DNA from: Aigarchaeota archaeon
GTDB lineage: Archaea > Thermoproteota > Nitrososphaeria_A > Caldarchaeales > Wolframiiraptoraceae
Assembly: GCA_025058515.1 (NCBI GenBank)
Contig: JANXDW010000041.1
Span: forward strand, 1 to 33,231
DNA: 33,231 nt
Direction of reading: 5' to 3'
The notes under the pieces were generated by a model, which did not search any database, had not been told where the DNA came from, and was given only the letters and a program-made list of their open reading frames with translations. The position numbers and the translations under genes are program-made. Positions 17,799-25,601 of the stretch are shown here, piece by piece. Positions within the stretch are counted from its first letter, which is position 1. Each line of letters opens with the position of its first letter.

Positions 17799-18454
17799 CT
17801 TGCAACCTCTTCGATCGCAGAAGTTAAAACATCTTCAGACATCGCACCTTCAAATCTATAGATGAGGTTATGAGCATCATCTAGTATGAAGAACGTTGGA
17901 GTACCAGTAACATTGTAATTTCTAAAAACTGTAAATCGACTATCATCTAAAAGTATTATTGGACTTGGCTCATATTCCTCGACTACTTTCTCAAGTTCTT
18001 TTACATCTGGTACCGAGATTATTATAAAGGTCATCCGATCCTTATACTTCTCATATATTTTCTCTACAGTTGGCAGCATCCTTATACAGTGGTAGCATGT
18101 AGGTGAGAAAAATTCTAGAAGTACTGGTTTCCCCTTGAAATCTGATAAACTTACCCGATTAAGAGTTTTGGGATTGTAGACTGTTAAAGTGAAGTCTGGA
18201 GCTTTCTTTAAGGTTTCTGTTAAAATGGTTGATGGACTTGATGTAGTAGTTGGGCTGGTCTGCTGGCTTGTGCTAGGAAGACCTACGAATACACTGAAGA
18301 AGACTATGATTAATATTATTAGAATTAATGGTATGCCAATTCTGATAGAGTAATACCGACTTGGATGGTCGGTCTTCATATGGGTTCTTAAACCAGCCTC
18401 ACTTCTAAACCCTTTACCACAGACTCTACATCTATACTTCTCTTGGTCTACCAT
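17795..18454 (-). CDS. Membrane-anchored thioredoxin-like protein with an N-terminal C2H2 zinc finger
   Basis: Three parts are visible in 219 residues. Residues 9-30 form a C2H2 zinc finger with spacing C-x2-C-x12-H-x4-H (Cys9, Cys12, His25, His30). Residues 38-59 form a membrane helix. After a Ser/Thr-rich linker, residues 85-219 form a TlpA/ResA-like thioredoxin domain with active site CYHC (Cys120-Cys123) and a cis-Pro segment TGTPTFFIL. By the positive-inside pattern the finger should face the cytoplasm and the thioredoxin domain the outside. The overlapping VKOR gene indicates that it is reoxidised by VKOR and acts in extracytoplasmic disulfide formation. The zinc finger's role is unknown; it could sense the cytoplasm, bind nucleic acid or simply stabilise the end. 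The ATG sits 26 bases from a TATA box. Confidence 0.88.
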   Translation of the reverse strand: MVDQEKYRCRVCGKGFRSEAGLRTHMKTDHPSRYYSIRIGIPLILIILIIVFFSVFVGLPSTSQQTSPTTTSSPSTILTETLKKAPDFTLTVYNPKTLNRVSLSDFKGKPVLLEFFSPTCYHCIRMLPTVEKIYEKYKDRMTFIIISVPDVKELEKVVEEYEPSPIILLDDSRFTVFRNYNVTGTPTFFILDDAHNLIYRFEGAMSEDVLTSAIEEVAR

Positions 18455-18618
18455 CGAAAACTTCTACATCATAACAATATAAAAGTTTTACAGATGAAGT
18501 ATCATACTAGCATGAAAGATGTGTTAACATCTGAATAGGTGCTTAAAGTTCAATTAACTCAAAGAAGAAAATCTATTCTAGAATCTGATCCTCGACATAA
18601 TTAAGATAATGGAGTTAA
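18455..18618. other. Intergenic stretch between the thioredoxin gene and the tRNA
   Basis: 164 bases without a plausible gene. It holds the TATA box of the thioredoxin operon and a small perfect hairpin, GATGT-GTTA-ACATC, near 18519-18532. A purine-rich stretch around 18565-18580 reads as a T-rich tract on the minus strand and may end the tRNA transcript. Confidence 0.4.
18477..18483 (-). promoter_or_regulatory. TATA box of the thioredoxin-VKOR operon
   Basis: TTTATAT on the minus strand, its centre 26 bases from the ATG at 18454, implying a leaderless two-gene mRNA. Confidence 0.6.
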
Positions 18619-18713
18619 AGCCCCGGGCGGGGTTTGAACCCGCGACCCCTGGCTCTTCGTAAACTTATATTGATCTACCAAGCCAGTGCTCTACCAGGCT
18701 GAGCTACCGGGGC
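18619..18713 (-). tRNA. tRNA-Thr (anticodon GGT) with an intron in the anticodon loop
   Basis: The minus strand folds into a complete tRNA: acceptor GCCCCGG/CCGGGGC, D arm GCTC/GAGC, anticodon stem CTGGC/GCCAG, five-base variable loop GGGTC, T arm GCGGG-TTCAAAC-CCCGC. Every stem is Watson-Crick paired. The loop between the anticodon stem halves is 28 bases, so about 21 must be removed. Cutting after position 37 leaves the loop TTGGTAA with anticodon GGT. The discriminator base is T73, usual for archaeal tRNA-Thr. CCA is not encoded. A cut after loop base 2 or 3 would instead give TTGAAGA (GAA, Phe), but T73 argues against that, since Phe has A73. The mature length is 74 bases. Confidence 0.9.
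18655..18675 (-). other. Probable 21-nt tRNA intron
   Basis: Placed between positions 37 and 38 by the loop-length argument. The expected bulge-helix-bulge is imperfect: three of four central pairs form with ACGA before the 3' cut. A competing six-pair helix (GTAGAT with GTTTAC) crosses the 5' junction. The exact boundaries are therefore less sure than the presence of an intron. Confidence 0.6.
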
Positions 18714-18888
18714 CAATCCTACCTTAGATTGTCTTCTAAGAAGTTAATGAACATATCTCAATTCTTTTATGAAGCATTTAGAAGATATTTTATCTAGAAT
18801 AATATTATTTTAACTTTGTTTTAATTGAGAGTGTTAAGAGGGTAGATTTATTTCTCTGAGATTGGCTTCTATTGTATGAATGTGTTGA
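18714..18888. other. AT-rich intergenic stretch between the tRNA and ggt
   Basis: 175 bases with no credible gene. It must hold the tRNA promoter and the 3' end of the ggt transcript, both on the minus strand. No standard TATA element or T-tract terminator stands out. Confidence 0.4.
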
Positions 18889-20460
18889 TTATCTTGCATA
18901 AGCTCCAGCTTGCTTTCTAGGGTCTGATACAGCTAAGAATAGACCATCTTTTTTAAAGACTGCTTGTACTGCTCCAAAGTATAGATCTGTTCCAGGATAC
19001 ATAGAGACTTCTCTAACTTCAGCTATTTTTAATCCTGCTTTTATTAAACTATGTAAGATCTTATCTTTAATCAAGTCTTCAAGAACTATTTCATCTCCTC
19101 TAATATGTATTCTGCCGTTGAGTATGGATGATACTGGATCTAGATATCTAATCAAGTAGTTTGAGAGAGATTGGATCATCGATGATATTATTCTCATGCC
19201 TCCAGATGCACCTATAACGATCAATGGAGTATCTTCTTGATCGAATAACATTAGAGGAGACATACTGCTCGCTGGTCTCTTACCTGCGTGTAGGGTATTT
19301 GGATGACCTTTCTGGAGAGTGAAGTCGTGTATCTCATCATTCATCAAGATCCCTCTAATGGTTATCCCCGAACCCATAAAGCATTCAATAGTCTCTGTAA
19401 GAGAGACATACATCTTATCCTTATTATCTACTACGCTTATATGAGATGTACCACCTCTATCTCTAACAAGATGATAAGCTAACCTCCCTTCCTCGATAGC
19501 TTGTAAAGACTCTTTTATATGAGTATCTGAGAGAAATCTCTTAATGTTTATCTCATTGAATAGTGGGTCGGATATTATAGAGCATCTTTCATCGATTATG
19601 TGGAAGAGAGTGTGAATGAGTTTTAAATAGTAATCTTCATCGCTTAACCTTATTTGAGATAATATCTTCAATGCTTCAACTAGAAGTATTGCTGAACTAG
19701 GTGGAGGCATAGCAACTATCTTTAACATCTTATCTTTAACTTCAACTTCATCTACGATCGGCTCTCTCCATTGAGCTTTATACCTCGATAAATCTTTTGA
19801 AGAGAGAAAACCATTATTATTAGAGAACACTTTTTCAATCTCTTCAGCGAGTTCACCTTCATAGAAATACTCTATGTCTTCTTTAATCATTTTCAGAGTC
19901 TCAGCTAATCTCGTGTAAGATATTTTAGAATTCTCAGAGTAGACTTCACCATCTTTAAGAAATGTTCTATAGCTTTCATGACATAACTTGAGTTTATATT
20001 TTGCTCTATCTAGATCCAAGCTCATACATTTACTCCACAATCGTGAGACTGGACATGATTCTGCATATTTCATTACTATATCAATTATCTTCTTCCAATC
20101 TATCTTTCCAAATTCTTGATGAAGCATCCAGAGACCTTTTAATGTTCCTGGAACAGCTACAGCTTTATAGCCGATCGACATATCTTCTTCATCTCTATAA
20201 TCTTCAAGTCTTACTTTTAGTGGAGCTACTTCTCGGTAATCTAAAGCTTTGAACCCAACGTCTTCTGAGTAGATTAATGCAAATCCTCCACCTCCTAAAC
20301 CACTCCAACCTGGTTCAACTACATTTAATAGTAATGAAGCAGTTACAACTGCATCGACTGCATTACCTCCATCTTCCATTATTTTCAGTGCTATAGATGA
20401 GGCTATAGGTGAATGTGATGCTATAGCGTTCTCGCCTAAACAATAAATGTTGCCAGACAT
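18889..20460 (-). CDS. ggt: Gamma-glutamyltranspeptidase family protein
   Basis: Ntn-hydrolase that transfers or hydrolyses gamma-glutamyl groups. The predicted self-cleavage and nucleophile residue is Thr338 in DRGGTSHISVVD. Other family motifs are GGNAVDAVV (31-39), GWSGLGGGGF (51-60), VAVPGTLKGL (101-110), MNDEIHDF, the glutamyl-binding RPASSMSPLML, and GASGGMRI. The protein of 523 residues has no signal peptide, unlike bacterial periplasmic GGT, so it should act in the cytoplasm. It lies 4 bases after the metallophosphoesterase gene and downstream of an amino-acid permease, with a gamma-glutamyl ligase homologue divergent from that permease. The substrate is not determined; some family members act on other amides, such as oxamate. 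Confidence 0.93.
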   Translation of the reverse strand: MSGNIYCLGENAIASHSPIASSIALKIMEDGGNAVDAVVTASLLLNVVEPGWSGLGGGGFALIYSEDVGFKALDYREVAPLKVRLEDYRDEEDMSIGYKAVAVPGTLKGLWMLHQEFGKIDWKKIIDIVMKYAESCPVSRLWSKCMSLDLDRAKYKLKLCHESYRTFLKDGEVYSENSKISYTRLAETLKMIKEDIEYFYEGELAEEIEKVFSNNNGFLSSKDLSRYKAQWREPIVDEVEVKDKMLKIVAMPPPSSAILLVEALKILSQIRLSDEDYYLKLIHTLFHIIDERCSIISDPLFNEINIKRFLSDTHIKESLQAIEEGRLAYHLVRDRGGTSHISVVDNKDKMYVSLTETIECFMGSGITIRGILMNDEIHDFTLQKGHPNTLHAGKRPASSMSPLMLFDQEDTPLIVIGASGGMRIISSMIQSLSNYLIRYLDPVSSILNGRIHIRGDEIVLEDLIKDKILHSLIKAGLKIAEVREVSMYPGTDLYFGAVQAVFKKDGLFLAVSDPRKQAGAYAR

Positions 20461-20464
20461 TCTT

Positions 20465-21412
20465 TCAACCTATTCTATACCAGTTTCTCAACCCATTTTT
20501 ATCTATCTCAAGTATCAATCCTTTCAATATTCCTGAAGAATACTCTGAACCTGGATTAAATACGATGGTCTTTTCTACTCTATCGTATCCAGGTGATTCG
20601 TGTATGTGTCCATGTAATCCTATTAGTGGTTTGTATGTCTCGAGAAACTTTCTCACAGATCTACTTCCAACATTTACTTTCTCTATCTCTCCTAGATGAT
20701 ATACTGGTCTCAGATTCTTATCTAATTTAGGTGCGACATCTATAATTGTATTATAGGGTGGTGGATGGAAGCAGCATATTATTTTGCTCCAATCTCTATC
20801 AACCAAGTTTGCAACATCCTCTAACATCTTCCATAGTTTATTCTCATCTGCTTCTCTAGGCGTATTCCATGGAGTAGGATTAACGTACTCAAAAGAGATC
20901 ATGCCGTATCCATGGGGTAGCTCCACCATTCTACCTAGAGGGTATAGGTCTCTTTCAGATCTCTTAAGAACTGGATCTATATCGAAGATATCATCATTTC
21001 CAGGCATAGTAATAACTTGCTTATCTCTATCGATATGCTCTTCTATCATGAGAGTCCATTTATGGATATTCTCAATTATCAGCTTGGAGAATAAACGGTT
21101 CACTTTTTCAGGGTCTTTCTTTAACTCTTCTACTTCTTCTCTACTACAGACATATGGGTAGACACCACAGTTTCTTAACTCATTCTTTACTTCATCTAAT
21201 TCTTGTTCTTTAATTATTCTGGTCTTTCCTTTAAATGTGTACTGGTAACAACCTTCTCTAAGATCTATTATAGGAATTATTGCTTTTCCCGTTAGGTCTC
21301 CCGATAGTATCATAACATCTACATCATGGTGTTTTGGAATTGAGAGGAATTTTCTAAATACGAGATCGCTGTTATGTATATCAGCTACAAAGAATATCTT
21401 GAAGGAGGACAT
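20465..21412 (-). CDS. Calcineurin-like metallophosphoesterase
   Basis: A binuclear-metal phosphoesterase. Motifs in order: DIHNSD (Asp11, His13), GDLTGK (Asp39), PGNDD (Asn139), CCFHPPPYN and LHGHIHES near the C-terminus. The usual GNHE/D motif reads GNDD, as in a subset of archaeal and bacterial members. The length of 315 residues and the insert between Asp39 and Asn139, carrying three cysteines and charged helices, are somewhat larger than a minimal domain. It is soluble and has no signal peptide. It sits between the permease (71 bases upstream) and ggt (4 bases downstream), so it is probably in their operon. The substrate is unknown: a nucleotide, a phosphodiester or a protein phosphate are all possible. 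Confidence 0.88.
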   Translation of the reverse strand: MSSFKIFFVADIHNSDLVFRKFLSIPKHHDVDVMILSGDLTGKAIIPIIDLREGCYQYTFKGKTRIIKEQELDEVKNELRNCGVYPYVCSREEVEELKKDPEKVNRLFSKLIIENIHKWTLMIEEHIDRDKQVITMPGNDDIFDIDPVLKRSERDLYPLGRMVELPHGYGMISFEYVNPTPWNTPREADENKLWKMLEDVANLVDRDWSKIICCFHPPPYNTIIDVAPKLDKNLRPVYHLGEIEKVNVGSRSVRKFLETYKPLIGLHGHIHESPGYDRVEKTIVFNPGSEYSSGILKGLILEIDKNGLRNWYRIG

Positions 21413-21483
21413 TCTCCGCCCATCCTATAAGACTTAAACCATAATATAAAAAGAAGAGATAGAGATTATAAAAGATTTATCGG

Positions 21484-23136
21484 TTAAGCTGGAGGAACTT
21501 CTGCGAAGATCTTCTCTGTCTTTATACCTTTCTTCTTATTCGCCCAGTTGTAGTATAAGTATAGCAGGATGGCCAGTAGAGTCCATCCAATCATCCATGC
21601 TGGAGATACAAGAGTTACATCTTCAACTACTTTCTGTAGACCTAGTATTAAGAGGATGAATGTTGCAATTACCGCTGCTCCACCTACGATCGATACTACT
21701 GGAACTTTCCCAATTGTTTTAGTGTATCCTTCTTTATATATTTCAGGTCTTCTATAAGGTAAGAGCGTTGTAGCCACAGCTGATAAGAACCATCTAACAG
21801 CTACAGCCGTTACTGCTGTTATTGCATAGAACAGTGGACCAAATTCAGGTGAAGCCAGGACAAAGATCATCAGTATGGCTCCAATTACTACTAAAGCTAT
21901 AGACCAGTGTGGTGTCCTAAACCTGATATTGACTTCTGCAAGCTTCTCAGGGAAGAATCTATCAAATGATAGTGCGAAGGCTATTCTCGATGGAACCATC
22001 ATGTATACTGGGATACCGTTCATCACCCACAATGGTACAGCAATAGTTATGATAACTGCAAGTATGGGAGCCCAACCTCCAAAGAGTGAGGCTAGGAATA
22101 CAGCCCATGTAGGTGTCTGGACTGGGTTGATCTTAACTTGATCTGATGCCTCCATCATTACGTATTGGTAGGCTGAGTAGAATTCTTTAAACCCTATGAG
22201 GGTTAGAGATGAGATGAGGAGATAGTATGCGAAGACTAATACTATGGCTCCGACAGTTCCTATGAAGAAGTTTCTTTTCGGTCTATCTATCTCTCCAGCC
22301 ATGTAGTTTGCGTATTCAAGACCCCAGAAAGCATATGCTGAGATCACGATGCTTATCGATAGTGTTATCTCAAGAGACCATGGACCAGGCCAACCCCACC
22401 TGGAGGGATCACCTGTAGCCGATGCGATATACTCTTTCCAACCTGCTGCTTCTGCTATACTCATTATCTCATCGTACGCTCCAGTACCATAAGTCATATC
22501 CCAGAGATTTCTGATCTGAGCAGGGGTTAAAGATGCAGCGTATGCAGCTCCAGCTATTGTAATAACTCCTGCAAATAATGCTACTGCAAAGAGTATGTTT
22601 ACAACATATTTATAGATTTTTGTCCCAAGTAAGCTGATGAATCCAAATATTAATACGAAGAATATTCCAAGACCTATTGCTGCGCCTGTATCTGTTGAGA
22701 GCCATTCTCCTAATGCGACTAAACCACTATTATGTGTTGCTAATCCTACTTGGATTATAGCGCTCCCCCAGAACCATGCCATGAAGAAGGATAGTGCGCC
22801 GACGATCCAGATGTGTACTCCGAAGACTAGTATTGCTTCAATATATCCAAGTAGTGGGTGGAGAACTCTAGAAACTCCGATATAGTCTGATGCTGTTCTA
22901 GGCATAGCCATGGTTAGAAAGATTACAGCAAAAGCAGCTAAAGACATAATTAATCCTCCTATAAGTAGTGCTAAAGGTATGTTTGCTCCTGGAGCATAGT
23001 ATCCTTGTTGAGCTGTAAATAGGTAGAAACCATCGGCTATAACATAGTTTGCGGCCATGGCCATAACCGAGAATGCGCCGATCTCTCTAACAAGACCTGA
23101 AGTTCTCCTTACAAATACGATCTCTTCTGAATTCAC
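21484..23136 (-). CDS. APC superfamily amino-acid/polyamine permease
   Basis: A secondary transporter of the amino acid-polyamine-organocation superfamily with 550 residues and about 12 membrane helices. The first helix region (GAFSVMAMAANYVIADGF) holds the unwound substrate-binding segment. A long outer loop at about residues 210-245 contains MTYGTGAYDEIM and WGWPGPW. The helix 6 region FWGLEYANYMAGEIDRPKRN carries the conserved glutamate and the charged cytoplasmic turn of the family. The start is a GTG at 23136, about 27 bases from a TATA box, so leaderless. It is divergent from the gamma-glutamyl ligase gene and upstream of the phosphoesterase and ggt. This suggests import of an amine or amino acid that is then gamma-glutamylated, by analogy with PuuP. 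Confidence 0.92.
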   Translation of the reverse strand: MNSEEIVFVRRTSGLVREIGAFSVMAMAANYVIADGFYLFTAQQGYYAPGANIPLALLIGGLIMSLAAFAVIFLTMAMPRTASDYIGVSRVLHPLLGYIEAILVFGVHIWIVGALSFFMAWFWGSAIIQVGLATHNSGLVALGEWLSTDTGAAIGLGIFFVLIFGFISLLGTKIYKYVVNILFAVALFAGVITIAGAAYAASLTPAQIRNLWDMTYGTGAYDEIMSIAEAAGWKEYIASATGDPSRWGWPGPWSLEITLSISIVISAYAFWGLEYANYMAGEIDRPKRNFFIGTVGAIVLVFAYYLLISSLTLIGFKEFYSAYQYVMMEASDQVKINPVQTPTWAVFLASLFGGWAPILAVIITIAVPLWVMNGIPVYMMVPSRIAFALSFDRFFPEKLAEVNIRFRTPHWSIALVVIGAILMIFVLASPEFGPLFYAITAVTAVAVRWFLSAVATTLLPYRRPEIYKEGYTKTIGKVPVVSIVGGAAVIATFILLILGLQKVVEDVTLVSPAWMIGWTLLAILLYLYYNWANKKKGIKTEKIFAEVPPA

Positions 23137-23159
23137 GGGGAATATATCATAAAAACTTG

Positions 23160-23167
23160 TATATAAA
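23160..23167 (-). promoter_or_regulatory. TATA box of the APC permease operon
   Basis: TTTATATA on the minus strand, its centre about 27 bases from the GTG at 23136. Confidence 0.6.
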
Positions 23168-23170
23168 ATT

Positions 23171-23186
23171 TTTATAAATTTATAAA
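23171..23186. promoter_or_regulatory. 16-bp perfect palindrome in the permease/ligase divergent promoter
   Basis: TTTATAAATTTATAAA is its own reverse complement. It contains TATAAATTTATA, which recurs exactly at 26938-26949 between the aminotransferase and nucleotidyltransferase-like genes. It could be back-to-back TATA boxes or a shared operator. Confidence 0.4.
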
Positions 23187-23272
23187 TAAATGTATGAATA
23201 TTTCTTGATTTACTTCTCTTCGAGATATCTTCTCTTAAAGTTAATTAGTTCGTAGAAGAGATTTCAAATATT

Positions 23273-24640
23273 ATGAGTAAAATAGAAGAAGTTATAGAGA
23301 GTGTAAAGAAGAATAATATCGAGCTTGTTAGGTTTATCTATGTTGGACTAGATGGAGTCTTAAGAGCTAAATCATCTTATCTTGATGAGCTCGAGGATCA
23401 TCTCACCCATGGCATAGGCTTGACTATGGCCATGCAATCGTTCACAGCCCTCGATACACTTTTATCAGAACCACGATTCGGACCTGAATCAGAAGATATA
23501 TTCCTAGTTCCTGATCTAGAGACTTTCTCAGCTATACCATATTCACGAGGTCAAGGTAGAGTACTCTGCGATATGAGGTTAAAGAATGGAGGAGAATGGG
23601 ATTTTTGCACTCGAAGTCTTCTTAGAAGATCGTTAAAGAAGTATCAAGAAGAACTTGGAGTTAATTTCATAAATGCTGCTGAGACAGAATTCTACATCTT
23701 GAAGCAGACTGCTCCAGATAGAGTTGAACCAGTAGATTGGGCTAAATGTTTCTCTACAGTTGGATATGATACACTTGGAGAAATTGTCTTAGAGATAATT
23801 AATGCTCTTAAAGTATCTGGGATAACTGTAGTGAGATTTATCAAAGAATACGGTCCAGGACAGTTGGAGATCAATATGAAGCATAGAGATGCTTTGAGAT
23901 CTGCAGATGATATGGTGATTCTAAGAGATGTTGCAAAAGGTGTAGCGGCAAAACATGGGCTAGTGGCCACATTTATGGCGAAACCATTCGACTGGCATGC
24001 AGGGAGTGGTATGCACTTCCACATTAGTGCAGTAGACCCTAAAACTGGTAGAAACGTATTCTACGATAAGAATGATAAGAGAAGATTAAATCTATCACCA
24101 TTAGCATACCACTTCATAGGTGGAATCCTATATCATATGAAGTCTTTATCAGCAATAGTTGCTTCAACTGTAAACTCTTACAAGAGATTGATCCCCGGTT
24201 CATGGGCTCCATCAAACATATGTTATGGATATAATAATAGGTCTGCAGCGATAAGAATTCCAACAACAAGGGCTGATAGAGAAGAAAAAAACATTAGAAT
24301 AGAGTTTAGAACTCCTGATGCAGCTGCAAACCCGTATCTAGCTTTAGCAGCAACAATAGCTGCAGGTGTACATGGTATAAGAGAAGAGATTGATCCCGGA
24401 GAACCAGTTAACGTAGATGCCTATAAGCTTACAGATGAAGAGAGGATTAAGAAGAATGTAGAGCTACTGCCAAGAAGTTTGAGAGAAGCATTAGATTATC
24501 TAGATAAAGATAGTTATCTTAAGTCTGAGCTAGGATCTGAGTTGATAGAAGAATATATTAAGATAAAGAAGGTTGAATGTGATTCCTTTGAACATTATGT
24601 AAGTCCGTGGGAGATTAAGAACTATGTCCCAGTATTCTGA
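23273..24640 (+). CDS. Glutamine-synthetase-family gamma-glutamyl ligase (PuuA-like)
   Basis: ATP-dependent ligase that probably joins the gamma-carboxyl of glutamate to an amine. The 455-residue protein has the complete synthetase core: AETEFYIL (Glu137, Glu139), GQLEINMKHRDALRSADD (Glu199), GSGMHFHIS (His248, His250), NSYKRLIPGSWAPSN and IEFRTPDAAANPYLA. The N-terminal domain is the short type with FIYVGLDGVLRAKSSYL, as in gamma-glutamylpolyamine and gamma-glutamylisopropylamide synthetases, not the housekeeping GlnA. The gene overlaps the next one by 17 bases. Beside an APC permease and a class III aminotransferase it recalls PuuA of putrescine breakdown, but the amine is unknown. A biosynthetic role cannot be excluded. 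Confidence 0.9.
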   Translation: MSKIEEVIESVKKNNIELVRFIYVGLDGVLRAKSSYLDELEDHLTHGIGLTMAMQSFTALDTLLSEPRFGPESEDIFLVPDLETFSAIPYSRGQGRVLCDMRLKNGGEWDFCTRSLLRRSLKKYQEELGVNFINAAETEFYILKQTAPDRVEPVDWAKCFSTVGYDTLGEIVLEIINALKVSGITVVRFIKEYGPGQLEINMKHRDALRSADDMVILRDVAKGVAAKHGLVATFMAKPFDWHAGSGMHFHISAVDPKTGRNVFYDKNDKRRLNLSPLAYHFIGGILYHMKSLSAIVASTVNSYKRLIPGSWAPSNICYGYNNRSAAIRIPTTRADREEKNIRIEFRTPDAAANPYLALAATIAAGVHGIREEIDPGEPVNVDAYKLTDEERIKKNVELLPRSLREALDYLDKDSYLKSELGSELIEEYIKIKKVECDSFEHYVSPWEIKNYVPVF

Positions 24641-25601
24641 GATTAGAGAGATTCTGAGCACGTTGAAAGAGGTTGATGTTGATAAAGTCCTTTCAGTAGT
24701 AGGTGATAAGATAAAGATCTATCCTGTCTCCCATTATCTATCGACTCATAACGAATACATTAAAGAGCTTGACCAGAAAGAAAATTTCTGTGGAGCCTTC
24801 ACTGCTTCATACATCTTAAGAGGTATGGGCTACAGAATACATAAGAAAGAAAGAGTAGATCAAGATTATATTGCCTATCTCTCACGGGTAAACGTTGACC
24901 CACATGACTTGGCAAAGATAAGGAGGTTAAAAGATGAGATAGCTAAACTCTCTAAAGAGGAAGCTGATGAAATTATTGAGAAGAATAGGAGTATATGGTA
25001 TAGGTTTGATGATCTGCCTACGACTTTGAAACCACAAGAACTTGGAGCAAGTCCAGAGGGGATCATCTACGCAGTACATGAAGTGAGCATGTCTAATCTT
25101 AGAGCAATACCAGTGAAGACTGTGAGTAAGATTGAAGGAGGTCTCTTAACAAGAGATAAGATGGAGGTTTTTCTAGATTTATTGAAGAGATCGGAAGAAT
25201 ATGGAGCACAGTTCATACTTAATTTGAATACTAAATACTTGTTAGATTCTGAGAAGATTGTTAAATTATCGGAGAAGTTATTGTTGAGAGAGAGTTTTCA
25301 AGAAGTCTTCAGAGAGAGTGTTGGACATTATGTTGGATGCGGAGGCTTGATAGAAGTTGAGGGGAGTTTCTTTATTATCATTAGAGAGACTTATAGGAGG
25401 TATGGAGTACACATCCAGCCTGTTGAATATGTTAGGAGAGCGCTTATTAGAGAAGATGGGAGAGAAGGTGGAATAATAATTATCGTGCCTACAGAATTTG
25501 AAGAAGATTTAAGAAAAATATTGGTGAATAAAGGTTTCAGAATTGAGATGTGGGATAATGGAAGCCCGTTTATTCCTTTCACCATCCAGAGAACTTCTTA
25601 A
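24624..25601 (+). CDS. Putative papain/C39-like cysteine hydrolase of unknown function
   Basis: I do not recognise an experimentally defined family. The 325-residue sequence has a papain/C39-like layout: LDQKENFCGAFTASYIL gives an oxyanion Gln51 five residues before a candidate nucleophile Cys56 on a helix. Then DQDYIAYLSR follows (76-88 region), and GHYVGCGG carries His235 before a strand SFFIIIRETY (Glu255) and GVHIQP (His263). Residues 95-125 are charged helix. There is no signal peptide or membrane helix. Its ATG lies inside the ligase gene (17-base overlap), so the two are translationally coupled and likely work on one substrate. A gamma-glutamyl amide hydrolase replacing PuuD, or a glutaminase-like helper of the ligase, would fit. 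Both are inference. Confidence 0.85.
   Translation: MSQYSEIREILSTLKEVDVDKVLSVVGDKIKIYPVSHYLSTHNEYIKELDQKENFCGAFTASYILRGMGYRIHKKERVDQDYIAYLSRVNVDPHDLAKIRRLKDEIAKLSKEEADEIIEKNRSIWYRFDDLPTTLKPQELGASPEGIIYAVHEVSMSNLRAIPVKTVSKIEGGLLTRDKMEVFLDLLKRSEEYGAQFILNLNTKYLLDSEKIVKLSEKLLLRESFQEVFRESVGHYVGCGGLIEVEGSFFIIIRETYRRYGVHIQPVEYVRRALIREDGREGGIIIIVPTEFEEDLRKILVNKGFRIEMWDNGSPFIPFTIQRTS

Noticed and set aside
18495-18540. Possible second C/D box sRNA (ATGAAAG and CTGA boxes) near the tRNA
   Set aside because: The C-box-like sequences deviate at three positions, there is no terminal stem in the right place, and spacing does not give 12-nt guides. Only a small hairpin is supported.
18619-18713. Reading the split tRNA as tRNA-Phe (GAA)
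   Set aside because: It needs a cut after loop base 2 or 3. T73 fits archaeal tRNA-Thr, whereas tRNA-Phe has A73.
20784-21161. 125-codon plus-strand frame opposite the metallophosphoesterase
   Set aside because: Shadow of a gene with all its catalytic motifs on the other strand.
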